From Hoeflea sp. (lineage in GTDB: Bacteria > Pseudomonadota > Alphaproteobacteria > Rhizobiales > Rhizobiaceae): a stretch of DNA of 64,000 nucleotides. The stretch is from positions 62,001 to 126,000 of the forward strand of contig NZ_NVXQ01000021.1 in assembly GCF_002733955.1 (NCBI RefSeq), in the 5' to 3' direction. Both the position numbers and the translations under genes were made by a program. The notes under the pieces were generated by a model, which had not been told where the DNA came from, searched no databases, and saw only the letters and a program-made list of their open reading frames with translations. Below are positions 32,502-40,791 of this stretch, piece by piece; position 1 is the stretch's first letter; every line of letters starts with the position of its first letter.

Positions 32502-34001
32502 TTACTGAAACGCCGTCTCGAAGAAGCTTCTGAGTTTGCGGGAATGCAGCCGTTCGGGTGGCATTGCGGCAAGTTTCTGCATCGCCAGCAGGCCGATCTG
32601 CAGGTGCTGGTTGACCTGGGTCTTGTAAAACGCCGAGGCCATGCCGGGGAGCTTAAGCTCGCCATGCAACGGTTTGTCTGAAACACACAGCAGAGTGCCG
32701 TAGGGAACGCGGAAGCGGAACCCGTTGGCGGCGATGGTGGCCGATTCCATGTCGAGCGCGATGGCGCGGGACTGCGACAGGCGCTGCACGGGGCCGCGCT
32801 GGTCCCTGAGTTCCCAGTTGCGGTTGTCGATGGTGGCCACCGTGCCGGTGCGCATGATGCGCTTGAGGTCATAGCCCTCGAGACCGGTGACTTCGGCGAC
32901 CGCGTCCTGAACTGCAACCTGAACCTCGGCCAGCGCCGGGATCGGCACCCAGGCCGGCAGGTCATCATCGAGCACGTGGTCTTCGCGGACATAGGCGTGG
33001 GCGAGGACGTAATCGCCCAGCGCCTGGCTGTTGCGCAAGCCCGCACAGTGTCCGAGCATCAGCCAGGCATGCGGGCGCAGCACGGCGATATGGTCGGTGA
33101 TGGTCTTGGCGTTGGACGGACCGACGCCGATATTGACCATGGTGATACCACCGTGATTTTTCCGCTTGAGGTGATAGGCCGGCATTTGCGGCAGACGCGG
33201 CGGCGCCACACCTTCAGTCGGGCTGCCGTGTCCGGAAGGCGTGATCAGGTTTCCCGGCTCGACGAAGAAGTCATATTCGCTGTTGCCCTCGGCCATCAGC
33301 GAACGGGCGTGGGCGCAGAATTCGTCGATGTAGAACTGGTAGTTGGTAAACAACACGAAATTCTGGAAATGATCGGGCGCCGTGGCGGTGTAATGCGACA
33401 GCCGGGCCAGCGAGTAGTCGATGCGCTGCGCCTTGAACGGGGCAAGTGGCAGCAATTCGCCGGGGCCGGGTTCATAAAGACCGTTGACGATCTCGTCATC
33501 GGTGGTGGCGAGATCGGGGGTATCAAACAGGTCGCGCAGCGGCATGTCGAGTTTCTCGGCCACGGCCGCTTCCACATAGGCGCCCTCGCCAAAGGCAAAA
33601 TGCAGCGGGATCGGCGTGTCCGATTCTGAAATCGTCAGCGGTGTGCCGTGATTGCGCAGCAGCAGCTCGAACTGGGTTGTCAGATAGGCGCGGAACAACG
33701 AAGGCCTGGTGATGGTTGCTGCGTAGCGGCCCGGCGAGACGACATGCCCGTAGGACAGACGCGAGTCGACCATGCCGAAGGACGTCGTCTCGAAGCTGAT
33801 CTGGGGATAGAAGGCGCGGTAGCGGCCTGCCGGTTTCGACGTTGCAAGGCCCTGGAAGGCCTCGCACAAAAAGCGGGTATTGCGATCATAAATGGCTTCA
33901 AGGGCTGCAACCGCACTTGCCGCATCGGAAAATTCCTGCGGTTCGATGGGGGTTGGCGAAACGAAGCCATTGGCGGTGTGGGAAGAGATTCTCTGGTTCA
34001 T
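32502..34001 (-). CDS. amn: AMP nucleosidase
   Basis: A 499-residue enzyme that hydrolyses AMP to adenine and ribose 5-phosphate. The N-terminal half has the AMP-nucleosidase-specific domain (RYRAFYPQISFETTSFGMVD near residue 60). The C-terminal half is a purine nucleoside phosphorylase fold with TMVNIGVGPSNAKTITDHIA near 285 and MESATIAANGFRFRVPYGTL near 424. The length fits the bacterial family. It is a single-gene unit ending at a shared terminator. Confidence 0.95.
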   Translation of the reverse strand: MNQRISSHTANGFVSPTPIEPQEFSDAASAVAALEAIYDRNTRFLCEAFQGLATSKPAGRYRAFYPQISFETTSFGMVDSRLSYGHVVSPGRYAATITRPSLFRAYLTTQFELLLRNHGTPLTISESDTPIPLHFAFGEGAYVEAAVAEKLDMPLRDLFDTPDLATTDDEIVNGLYEPGPGELLPLAPFKAQRIDYSLARLSHYTATAPDHFQNFVLFTNYQFYIDEFCAHARSLMAEGNSEYDFFVEPGNLITPSGHGSPTEGVAPPRLPQMPAYHLKRKNHGGITMVNIGVGPSNAKTITDHIAVLRPHAWLMLGHCAGLRNSQALGDYVLAHAYVREDHVLDDDLPAWVPIPALAEVQVAVQDAVAEVTGLEGYDLKRIMRTGTVATIDNRNWELRDQRGPVQRLSQSRAIALDMESATIAANGFRFRVPYGTLLCVSDKPLHGELKLPGMASAFYKTQVNQHLQIGLLAMQKLAAMPPERLHSRKLRSFFETAFQ

Positions 34002-34136
34002 GCACCGTTATAGACGAGAAATATTGACAAGGAAAAGACGAGCAACACCAAAAGGACTTTCAACTTGATTGCAAGGGCTGACCAGCTGTGGGCGCAATGG
34101 CCGAGGTAGCCCTTAGCTCGAGCCCGGTCAACCGGA

Positions 34137-34310
34137 TCAGCCGTTGTTGCGCTGGAGGGTGACGTAAAGAACGTAACCGGCACCGGAAAGGCCTGGTCCC
34201 TTGTCGCCGGTCTGGGCGTAAGCATAGGCGCCGACGGGGCCCACGAGAAAGCTTACCAGAGCCGTCATACGCAGCAGGGTGGTGATGGTGTTTTGAATGT
34301 TGGTACGCAT
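34137..34310 (-). CDS. Small secreted or membrane protein, 57 residues, second of a pair
   Basis: A short open frame with good gene signals: ATG at 34310 with GAGGA 8 bases upstream, and TGA at 34137-34139. The predicted protein has a positively charged start, a hydrophobic core (about residues 16-30, MTALVSFLVGPVGAYAYA) resembling a signal peptide, and a short mature part rich in Gly ending LYVTLQRNNG. It starts 24 bases after another small gene with the same plan, so they are likely cotranscribed. No family is recognised. Coding is supported only by signals and layout. Confidence 0.6.
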   Translation of the reverse strand: MRTNIQNTITTLLRMTALVSFLVGPVGAYAYAQTGDKGPGLSGAGYVLYVTLQRNNG

Positions 34311-34334
34311 ATGCTCAATCCTCGGGTGTCAGTG

Positions 34335-34505
34335 TCAGCGCGATGCCGTGCAATCCAGGTCTGGGTGAAACACGCAAGCTTCGATTGCGCCGTTGCGCCA
34401 GCCGTTCTGACGACGGCCGCCATTGGCGACAGCTGCAGCCATCAGCAAAGCGAAGATCACGAAGATCAGGCAGATGATGGTGAAGCGGCGTGCAATCGTG
34501 CTCAT
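34335..34505 (-). CDS. Small single-span membrane protein, 56 residues, first of a pair
   Basis: The ATG at 34505 follows AGGGGA by about 9 bases. The protein has a basic start (MSTIARR), one strong hydrophobic segment (FTIICLIFVIFALLMAAAVA, about residues 8-27), then a basic and polar tail with two Cys residues (ACVFHPDLDC). The Cys pair outside the membrane could form a disulfide. No family is recognised. The open frame extends 12 codons upstream but without a better start. It is the promoter-proximal gene of the pair. Confidence 0.6.
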   Translation of the reverse strand: MSTIARRFTIICLIFVIFALLMAAAVANGGRRQNGWRNGAIEACVFHPDLDCTASR

Positions 34506-34778
34506 GTCCAGTGTTCCCCTGTTGTGAGGAGACATTCGCACGCGGCGGCTGAACGGTAGCTGAGATGGCCGTTCATCTGGCGTTCAAGGTGTTTAACAGG
34601 ACAGCCATGGCTGGCTCTGCCGCACCGGGCAGTGCCGCGTCATGTGAACAAGGCAGCACAAGAAATTAACCGACTGCACATTGTAAAACATGATCGGCCG
34701 CTTCGGACGCGGCGTTTTATGACTATTTAAAGCCACGCCCCCGCATATTCGTATTTGCTAATCCAGAAGGCGCGAAAA

Positions 34779-35996
34779 ATGCGAATGCATTCGAACGACA
34801 GCGGAGCGGGACGGGTCTACCAGCCAACACTTGACTGGCTGCTCAGATTCGATCGCCAGACGGAAGAACGCTATGAAGCCGAACACGGTGCTGAGCGTGT
34901 GGAACAGCTCCGCAATGCGATCGTCTTCGGCGTGCTTCTGTATGTCCTGCACGGAATCTCGAAGGCCGCGCTGTTTCCTGGCAGCCTCGAGATCATATTG
35001 CTGGTCACAACATTCGTCGTCATCCCATTCGCAGTGAGCTATTACTGGCGTATGAGTTCCATGAGCCATGCATTGCGGGAAAACGTGATGCTGTTCGGCC
35101 TTTCGATCTCTACGGTCCTGCCGGTCTACATGATGTACAATCCCAGCTACGGCATTGGCGTGTATGCCAATGTGGATGTCCTGATCTGCATCATTTTCGG
35201 CAATGTGCTCGTGACGCTCAGGTTCAAGCACGCGTTCTTCTACACGCTGGCCACGCTTTGTTTTCCGGTCCTGGCGATCATGACAAATGCTGAAATCGAC
35301 CCAGGTTTGAGAAAGGCTCTCAGCTTTCAGTTCGCGACCGTATGCATTATTTGCCTGTATGCGAACTACCTGTTTGAGCGGCGGCGATGCATGGATTATT
35401 GCGCTTCGCTTGAGGCTCAGATGCGCGCTGAAGCGGCGGAATCCTCCGAGAAGCAGTTTCAGGTGATGTCGAAAACGGACTCTCTGACCGGCCTGCCAAA
35501 CCGGAGGTTCCTGGACGAACAACTTGACGAGTGGGCGAGCGGTGATCGGCCGGCTGCTGTAATGATGATCGATATCGACCATTTCAAGCTGTTCAATGAT
35601 ACGCTTGGCCATCCGGCGGGGGATGAGTGCCTTAAAACCATTGCGGACGCGTTCACAGAAAAATTTGATCAACCGGACCTGTTTTGTGCCCGGTTTGGTG
35701 GTGAGGAATTCACGCTTGCTGCGCGGGACGTGGACGAATTACAGGCGCGCAGGCTTGCAAGCGCCGTTGTCGCGGCAATCGAGGGGCTGGCGATTCCCCA
35801 TCCTGGCCGCAATGACGGGTTGGGTATCGTGACCATCAGCGTCGGTGTGGCGCTGAAGCCTGCAAATGTGGTAACCACCCGGGAAACAGTTCTTACCCAC
35901 GCCGATGAAGCGCTGTATCTTGCCAAGCGTCGCGGTCGAAACCGGTTCGTGTTCAGCGAAGAGGTGTCGGACAGCCCGCTGCTGGTGAACTCCTGA
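34779..35996 (+). CDS. Membrane diguanylate cyclase (GGDEF domain)
   Basis: A 405-residue protein. Residues about 45-205 contain five or six membrane helices with no recognised sensor name. A short linker helix (EAQMRAEAAESSEKQFQVMS) then leads to a GGDEF domain from about 230. SLTGLPNRRFLDEQL starts it, MIDIDHFKLFND binds Mg-GTP and RFGGEEF (G307-F311) is the active site, so it should make c-di-GMP. The inhibitory RxxD site is not seen (D-Q-P-D stands there), so product inhibition may be lost. The ATG at 34779 follows AGAAGG and is preferred to the TTG at 34755. Confidence 0.92.
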   Translation: MRMHSNDSGAGRVYQPTLDWLLRFDRQTEERYEAEHGAERVEQLRNAIVFGVLLYVLHGISKAALFPGSLEIILLVTTFVVIPFAVSYYWRMSSMSHALRENVMLFGLSISTVLPVYMMYNPSYGIGVYANVDVLICIIFGNVLVTLRFKHAFFYTLATLCFPVLAIMTNAEIDPGLRKALSFQFATVCIICLYANYLFERRRCMDYCASLEAQMRAEAAESSEKQFQVMSKTDSLTGLPNRRFLDEQLDEWASGDRPAAVMMIDIDHFKLFNDTLGHPAGDECLKTIADAFTEKFDQPDLFCARFGGEEFTLAARDVDELQARRLASAVVAAIEGLAIPHPGRNDGLGIVTISVGVALKPANVVTTRETVLTHADEALYLAKRRGRNRFVFSEEVSDSPLLVNS

Positions 35997-36206
35997 CCCG
36001 TATCAGCTCATGCGCTTCTTGCTCACGTGACAGCATTTCGCCTTCCTGATGCCGCTCGGGCCCGTCAGCAACAGGATATGGTGCTTGTCATGCTTGTGCA
36101 GCCTTTGGGGTGGCTGCCGGTTTGATCCCGTGGATATGCTGTTCGACAATGCTAGAGTGGCACGAACGCATGGCAGTGTGCGGCGACAGGAGAGGTGACA
36201 AGAGAC

Positions 36207-36914
36207 ATGGCGATGACCACCCAGACCAAAGCAATCGAACTCTATTACTGGCCGACCCCCAATGGCTGGAAAATCACGATCATGCTGGAGGAGCTGGGCG
36301 TTCCCTACGAGATCCGATATGTGAACATCGGCAAGGGCGAGCAGTTCGAGCCGTCGTTCCTGGCGATTGCGCCCAACAACAGGATGCCTGCGATCATTGA
36401 TCCCGAGGGACCGGACGGTGAGCCGATCTCGGTGTTTGAATCCGGCGCCATCCTGCAATATCTCGGCCGCAAGTTCGGGCGTTTTTATCCTGCGCAGGAG
36501 CGCGCGCGCACGGAAGTCGATCAATGGCTGTTCTGGCAGATGGGAGGGCTGGGGCCGATGGCGGGGCAGGCGCACCATTTCTGGCAATATGCACCCGAGC
36601 AGGTGCCTTACGCGATCGAACGCTACACCAGTGAGGTCAACCGGCTTTACGGCGTCATGGACCGGCGGCTGGCCGACCGGGAGTTTCTGGCAGGCGATTA
36701 TTCAATTGCGGACATGGCTTCGATCGGGTGGACCAGATCCTACGAGAGACAAGGCCAAGATCTCGCGGATTTTCCCAACCTCAAGCGCTGGTTCGAGACC
36801 CTGATGGCGCGTCCGGCTGTTGAAAAAGGCTGCAGCATCGGCATCGAGTACCGCAAGAACCTGGCCGACGACAAGGATGCGCAAAAGGTTCTGTTCGGCC
36901 AGAAGGCACGGTAG
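36207..36914 (+). CDS. Glutathione S-transferase family protein (YghU/YfcG-like)
   Basis: A 235-residue GST. The N-terminal thioredoxin-like domain has YYWPTPNGWKITIMLEELG (residues 13-31), where the Asn-Gly replaces the usual Cys or Ser. NNRMPAIIDPEGPDGEP and the conserved ESGAILQYLGRKFG lie near 63 and 83. The C-terminal domain has WQMGGLGPMAGQAHHFWQYA near 112. This combination is typical of the disulfide-bond oxidoreductases YghU/YfcG that bind two glutathiones. The ATG at 36207 follows AGGAGAGG. It is a single-gene unit. Confidence 0.92.
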   Translation: MAMTTQTKAIELYYWPTPNGWKITIMLEELGVPYEIRYVNIGKGEQFEPSFLAIAPNNRMPAIIDPEGPDGEPISVFESGAILQYLGRKFGRFYPAQERARTEVDQWLFWQMGGLGPMAGQAHHFWQYAPEQVPYAIERYTSEVNRLYGVMDRRLADREFLAGDYSIADMASIGWTRSYERQGQDLADFPNLKRWFETLMARPAVEKGCSIGIEYRKNLADDKDAQKVLFGQKAR

Positions 36915-36921
36915 TTCGCAT

Positions 36922-36955
36922 AAAAAGGCCCGCACCAGATCACATGGGCGGGCCT
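36922..36955 (-). terminator. Rho-independent terminator of the DUF2147 gene
   Basis: An 8-bp stem (36926-36933 with 36948-36955) has A residues on its left side, which read as a U run on the minus strand. It therefore ends the minus-strand DUF2147 transcript. It also lies just after the convergent GST stop. Confidence 0.7.
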
Positions 36956-36980
36956 GTCAGTCTGCAGGTTGCGGTCTGGA

Positions 36981-37319
36981 TTACAGTTTCGACCAGTTCT
37001 CCGAACGGCAAAGCACGGCCAGCACGCAGCCCTTCATCTTCATGGTCTTGCCGGAGATCGACGCGGACCCCTTGTAGGTCTTGTCGTTTGCTGGATCGGT
37101 GATGGTGCCGGAATAGCTTCCGTCGCTGCCCTTCATCTTGCCAATGCGTTTGCCTGAATGCTTGCCGGTCTTCAGGGTCACGCAGTAGGAGCCACCGCAG
37201 CTGGAGATCGCCGCGGTCTCGCCGCTCTTTGTCTTCCAGTTGCCCTCGATCGGATCGGCCAGTGCCGGTGCGGCCATGGCAACAACGAATGCGCCGGCGG
37301 TAATCAGTGTACGGATCAT
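36981..37319 (-). CDS. Secreted DUF2147 domain protein
   Basis: A 112-residue periplasmic protein. The signal peptide (MIRTLITAGAFVVAMAAPALA) is followed by a DUF2147 domain, a small beta-barrel-like fold: DPIEGNWKTKSGETAAI, then CGGSYCVTLKTGKHSG and GTITDPANDKTYKGSASISG. Four Cys residues suggest disulfides. The ATG at 37319 has GGGAGGA 7 bases upstream. The function of the family is unknown. Its own terminator lies at 36922-36955 and a long upstream region precedes it. Confidence 0.88.
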   Translation of the reverse strand: MIRTLITAGAFVVAMAAPALADPIEGNWKTKSGETAAISSCGGSYCVTLKTGKHSGKRIGKMKGSDGSYSGTITDPANDKTYKGSASISGKTMKMKGCVLAVLCRSENWSKL

Positions 37320-37784
37320 GATGTTCCTCCCAGGATATGAGCGCTTCCTCAAGCGCGTTTCTTACTTAACTCGACTTTACGTAAAGGTAAACTGGCATTT
37401 CTGAGGGATTTGATTGCTGCCGCATTGGGCTCTGTGTGGCGGCGAAGTGAGCAAGTTTTTGGCAGGCCGGATCAGATTTTCAGAAAATGCGATGTATCCT
37501 TGGTTAGCCGTTCGTAACTTTTTTGAGTGGCCTGAAATTGCCGATTTCAGCCGCTCCCGCCGGAACGCAACGGCTTCGATGTTTAACAAAATCCCAAATT
37601 TACCAAGCCTTTGGACTTTGTTCGCTTCCAGTTAAGCATGCAATTTAACGCGCTTTTTAATCGATAACGGCACACTTCAATCCAACAAGACAGCGCCGGA
37701 CCAAACCGGACGACCACATGCAACGACGGCTTCTCAGGAGCTGACAGGGACTACGAAACCAAACTTTTTACAGGGACTGAAAAA
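37320..37784. other. 465-base intergenic region between divergent genes
   Basis: Promoters for the DUF2147 gene (minus) and the Sel1-like gene (plus) must lie here. The part 37350-37700 is relatively A+T-rich. Two short open frames crossing it lack ribosome sites and coding character. No repeat or RNA structure was recognised. Confidence 0.45.
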
Positions 37785-38051
37785 ATGGCACGTTATGAAA
37801 TTCACGATCACGACCAGGCAATCATCGGCGGCGAAGCCAAGGCAGACGTTTTCTGCGAAATGGGCCTGATGTATGCGACTGGACGCGAATGCGAAGTCGA
37901 CTTCATCGCAGCGCACAAGTGGCTCAACATTGCGGCAATCAAGGGCTCCGACCGGGCGGCTACATTGCGCGCCGAACTGGCTGAAAGCATGAGCAAGGCC
38001 GAACTTGCCGCGGCGCTGCGCGCTGCACGCGAATGGATGACCATGCATTGA
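37785..38051 (+). CDS. Small Sel1/TPR-like helical protein
   Basis: An 88-residue cytoplasmic protein. The middle (ADVFCEMGLMYATGRECEVD, residues 20-39, then AAHKWLNIAAIKGSDRAATL) matches the helical hairpin of Sel1 repeats (A-x2-x-L-G-x-x-Y-x-x-G, then A-x-x-W-x-x-x-A-A). One complete repeat and a further helix pair are visible. Such proteins act as small adaptors. The ATG follows AGGG by about 9 bases. The gene has its own promoter region and is followed by the small-RNA candidate. The function is unknown. Confidence 0.8.
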   Translation: MARYEIHDHDQAIIGGEAKADVFCEMGLMYATGRECEVDFIAAHKWLNIAAIKGSDRAATLRAELAESMSKAELAAALRAAREWMTMH

Positions 38052-38140
38052 TCCGGGCTCTGGTCCCGACATTGCGCCGGCAAGGCGCTTGCAGGGCAGG
38101 GTGTCCAGACGGGCATTCCCAGGCCACGATACTCACGATC

Positions 38141-38240
38141 TTACCTCGAGGGGAACGAGGCGAGAGCCATAGCTCCGGACAAAACGGAGAGGCTTTCAGA
38201 TAGGCCGCGATTGACCGAATTGGTCGATCGCGGCCTTTTG
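38141..38240 (+). ncRNA. Candidate three-hairpin small RNA
   Basis: Three successive hairpins lie between the Sel1-like gene and the convergent hisC-like gene. Hairpin 1: CCTCG 38144-38148 with CGAGG 38156-38160, loop AGGGGAA. Hairpin 2: GAGAGCC 38162-38168 with GGCTTTC 38191-38197, enclosing CTCCG/CGGAG (38173-38189) with an A-rich loop. Hairpin 3: a long terminator stem at 38202-38236 followed by TTTTG. The next gene is on the other strand, so this is not a leader. It could equally be a structured 3' UTR of the Sel1-like gene. I do not recognise a named family. Confidence 0.6.
38202..38239 (+). terminator. Strong Rho-independent terminator
   Basis: A 10-bp stem (38202-38211 with 38227-38236), one mismatch and 4 more pairs close a 5-base loop; TTTT follows. 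It ends the small-RNA candidate or the Sel1-like gene transcript. Confidence 0.85.
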
Positions 38241-38261
38241 TTTGATAAGGGTGGTCCCGGG

Positions 38262-39374
38262 TCAGCCCAGTTCCGCCACGACCTCTGCGAGTGTTTTCTC
38301 GAACAGATCGATTTCGGGCCCGGGGCCTGTCGAAATGCGGATGCAGCGGTTGAGCGGCGCCACGCCGGGCATGCGGATGAAGACGCCGCGGCTGACCAGC
38401 CCATCAAGAATTGCCTTGGCGTAAGCGGCATCACGGCCGCAATCGACGGTGACGAAATTGGTGGCCGAGGCAATCGGCTTGAAACCGTGGCCTTCCGCAA
38501 TGGCCGCGATCCGGTCGCGGGATGCCGAGACCTGGGCCAGTACATGGGCGAGCCAGTCCTGGTCTTTCAACGCCGCCAGGGCTGCGGCCTGGCCCAGCCG
38601 GTTGACGCCGAAATGGTTGCGCACCCGGTGGAACATGGCCACGCTGTCCTCGGTGCCGAAGACATAGCCGACCCGCTGGCCGGCGAGGCCATAGGCCTTG
38701 GAGAAGGTTCGGAAGCGCAGCACGTTGGCCATGTCGGCAAGTGCTGAGTTTGCGGGCAGCGCGGCGGCCGGCGCGGTTTCGCCATAGGCTTCGTCGAGCA
38801 CCAGCATGGTGGTTTCGGGCAGGGCCCGGGCGAAGGCGGTCACGGCTTCGGCGGAATGCCAGGTGCCCATCGGGTTGTCGGGGTTGGAGAGATAGACCAG
38901 CGGCGCGTTCTCGCGGCGGACGGCGTCGAGCAGCGCATCGAGATCCTCGCGGTCATCGCGGTAGGGCACGGTGACAAGCTCTCCGCCAAAGCCTGCGACA
39001 TGAAAATTGAAGGTCGGATATGCGCCGAGCGAGGTGACAACCGGGGTGCCGGGCTCGACGATCAGCCGCACGATGAGCCCCAACAGCCCGTCGATGCCTT
39101 CGCCGACCACCACCCGCTCGGGCGCCAGGCCCAGATGCGCGCCAAGGCCCGCGCGCAGATCATGGTTTTCCGGATCCGCATAGCGCCAGCTCAGCTGAGC
39201 CTCACGCGTGATCGCCTCGATCACCGACGGCGCCGGACCAAACCCGTTCTCATTGGCGCCAAGCCGCGCCTCAAACTCCGCCCCGCGCGCCCGCTCCTGG
39301 GTCTCCGGCCCGACAAACGGCACGGTCGGTGGCAGCGATTGGGCAAGAGCGGTAAAGCGGGCAAAAGCGGGCAT
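38262..39374 (-). CDS. HisC-like pyridoxal phosphate aminotransferase
   Basis: A 370-residue fold-type I aminotransferase related to histidinol-phosphate aminotransferase. ARLGANENGFGPAPSVIEAI lies near residue 37, the PLP-binding LDEAYGE near 197 and the PLP Lys in FRTFSKAYGLAGQRVGY near 226. The Arg motif CIRISTG lies near the C-terminus. The ATG at 39374 is used; the frame upstream runs into a repeat element. There are no histidine genes nearby, so this may be a paralogue with another substrate (for example an aromatic amino acid). Confidence 0.88.
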   Translation of the reverse strand: MPAFARFTALAQSLPPTVPFVGPETQERARGAEFEARLGANENGFGPAPSVIEAITREAQLSWRYADPENHDLRAGLGAHLGLAPERVVVGEGIDGLLGLIVRLIVEPGTPVVTSLGAYPTFNFHVAGFGGELVTVPYRDDREDLDALLDAVRRENAPLVYLSNPDNPMGTWHSAEAVTAFARALPETTMLVLDEAYGETAPAAALPANSALADMANVLRFRTFSKAYGLAGQRVGYVFGTEDSVAMFHRVRNHFGVNRLGQAAALAALKDQDWLAHVLAQVSASRDRIAAIAEGHGFKPIASATNFVTVDCGRDAAYAKAILDGLVSRGVFIRMPGVAPLNRCIRISTGPGPEIDLFEKTLAEVVAELG

Positions 39375-39517
39375 GTCGGATCGGTCCTGTAACAATGGCC
39401 CGAAATCCCTAGCGGCAATGGGGGTTGGCTTCAAGCGGGGAAAAGGCGGTGGTGCCGTGGGGCAGGGGCGAAAGGCAACATCGCATCTCGAAGGAGTGCG
39501 TACAACGCCAATAAGTG

Positions 39518-39671
39518 CCCCTCCCCACCCCCTCCCCACAAGGGGGAGGGGCTAGTGTGCGGGTCGTTCCAGTTCCAGACAGGAAGTCCCGTGTCGTTGA
39601 AAGCGCCGGGATACGAAGACAGGCGCGGCCGGGTTAACCCCTCCCACCTGTGGGGAGGGGTTGGGGAGGGG
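39518..39671. repeat. REPIN-like intergenic palindromic element
   Basis: Two 34-base arms (39518-39551 and 39638-39671) are inverse complements at 31 of 34 positions and enclose 86 bases. Each arm can also fold on itself. The right arm is identical to that inside cobN (2161-2194). The element fills much of the gap between the hisC-like gene and the AEC transporter gene, which are transcribed divergently. Confidence 0.9.
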
Positions 39672-39786
39672 TCTTTTGGCCGCCGCTGGCACCAACCCCA
39701 CAGCAAGCCCACTCCCGCGTCTCCCGCATTAATCAAGCCCGGCGCTTTGCGTGCCCGGCCGCACGGTCTATGAACAGGGTCCCGCC

Positions 39787-40764
39787 ATGTATCCCGAGTC
39801 TCCCCTGATGCCTCCCTTTGCCGAAACCATTCTTGTTGTCTTCACGCTGATTGCCATTGGTTATGGAGCGGCGGCGCTCAGGGTGCTCAAGCCGGAAACC
39901 GGCGACGGGCTTTCGGATTTCGTGTTCACCATCGCGGTTCCGCTGTTGCTGTTTCGGATTATTGCCACGGCGAGTTTTGACCATGGTGCTCCCTGGGCGG
40001 TGTGGGCTGCCTATTTCACCTCCGTGCTGGTCACCTGGGTGTCGGCACATCTGATCATACGCGCCGGCTTCGGGCGCGATGCACGCTCCGGGGTTGTCGC
40101 TGGGGTGACAGCCGGATTCTCCAATCTGGTGCTGCTGGGACTGCCGTTCATCACCGGCGTCTATGGCGAGGATGGCCTGGCGATCCTGTCGCAGATCGTC
40201 ACCATTCACTTGCCGATCATGATGGCGGCCTCGGTCATCCTGTTCGAATGGGCGCTCAAACGCGACGGCGCCGGCACGGGTGGCAAGTCAATGATGGCGC
40301 TGCTGACGGGGTTTCTGCGTCAGCTTTTCTCCAATCCGTTGATCGTCGGAATCCTCTGCGGCTTCATCGTGCGGATGTCCGGCCTTGAGATCCCGCGGAT
40401 TGCCGACCGGGTGATCGGCAGCCTGGGCGGGGTCGCCGGCCCGGTGGCGCTATTTGCCATGGGCGTTTCGCTGCGCGGCTACGGCATTCGCGGGCAGGTG
40501 CCACAGGCGTTATCGCTGGTGACTTTGAAACTGATGCTGATGCCGGCGGTGGCGCTGGGCATGGCGCTGGTGCTCGGTCTTCCGGAGCTTCAGGCCAAGG
40601 TCGTCGTCGCCGCGGCATCCCTGCCTGCCGGCGTCAACAGCTGGCTGATCGCCAGCCGTCTTGGCACCGGGCAACGGCTGGCGTCGAGTTCGATGACGCT
40701 GGGCACGGCGCTGGCTGCGGCCACAACCGGGCTGTGGCTGCTGATCGCCGAGGCAGTACTGTGA
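39787..40764 (+). CDS. AEC (auxin efflux carrier) family transporter
   Basis: A 325-residue membrane protein with about ten hydrophobic spans arranged as two halves. The N-terminal half has ETILVVFTLIAIGYGAAALR and the C-terminal half has FSNPLIVGILCGFIVRMSGL and VALFAMGVSLRGYG, typical of bacterial AEC carriers such as malonate or malate permeases. The ATG at 39787 is preceded by ACAGGG; 39808 (MPPFAET) is a possible shorter start. The substrate is unknown. It lies just after the REPIN-like element and 112 bases before glpD. Confidence 0.9.
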   Translation: MYPESPLMPPFAETILVVFTLIAIGYGAAALRVLKPETGDGLSDFVFTIAVPLLLFRIIATASFDHGAPWAVWAAYFTSVLVTWVSAHLIIRAGFGRDARSGVVAGVTAGFSNLVLLGLPFITGVYGEDGLAILSQIVTIHLPIMMAASVILFEWALKRDGAGTGGKSMMALLTGFLRQLFSNPLIVGILCGFIVRMSGLEIPRIADRVIGSLGGVAGPVALFAMGVSLRGYGIRGQVPQALSLVTLKLMLMPAVALGMALVLGLPELQAKVVVAAASLPAGVNSWLIASRLGTGQRLASSSMTLGTALAAATTGLWLLIAEAVL

Positions 40765-40791
40765 AAGCCTGTGCACAGATGTGAGCGATTG

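Noticed and set aside
33998-34225. 75-residue minus-strand frame after amn
   Set aside because: A better-supported small gene (34137-34310) with signal peptide and ribosome site uses another frame on the same strand.
36003-36587. 194-residue minus-strand frame between the GGDEF and GST genes
   Set aside because: Most of it is antisense to the GST gene and its composition is not protein-like; the remaining 200 bases show no other gene.
39431-39736. Minus-strand frame of about 101 residues in the repeat region before the AEC gene
   Set aside because: It is produced by the REPIN-like element (SPTPPHRWEG-type peptides) and has no start signals.
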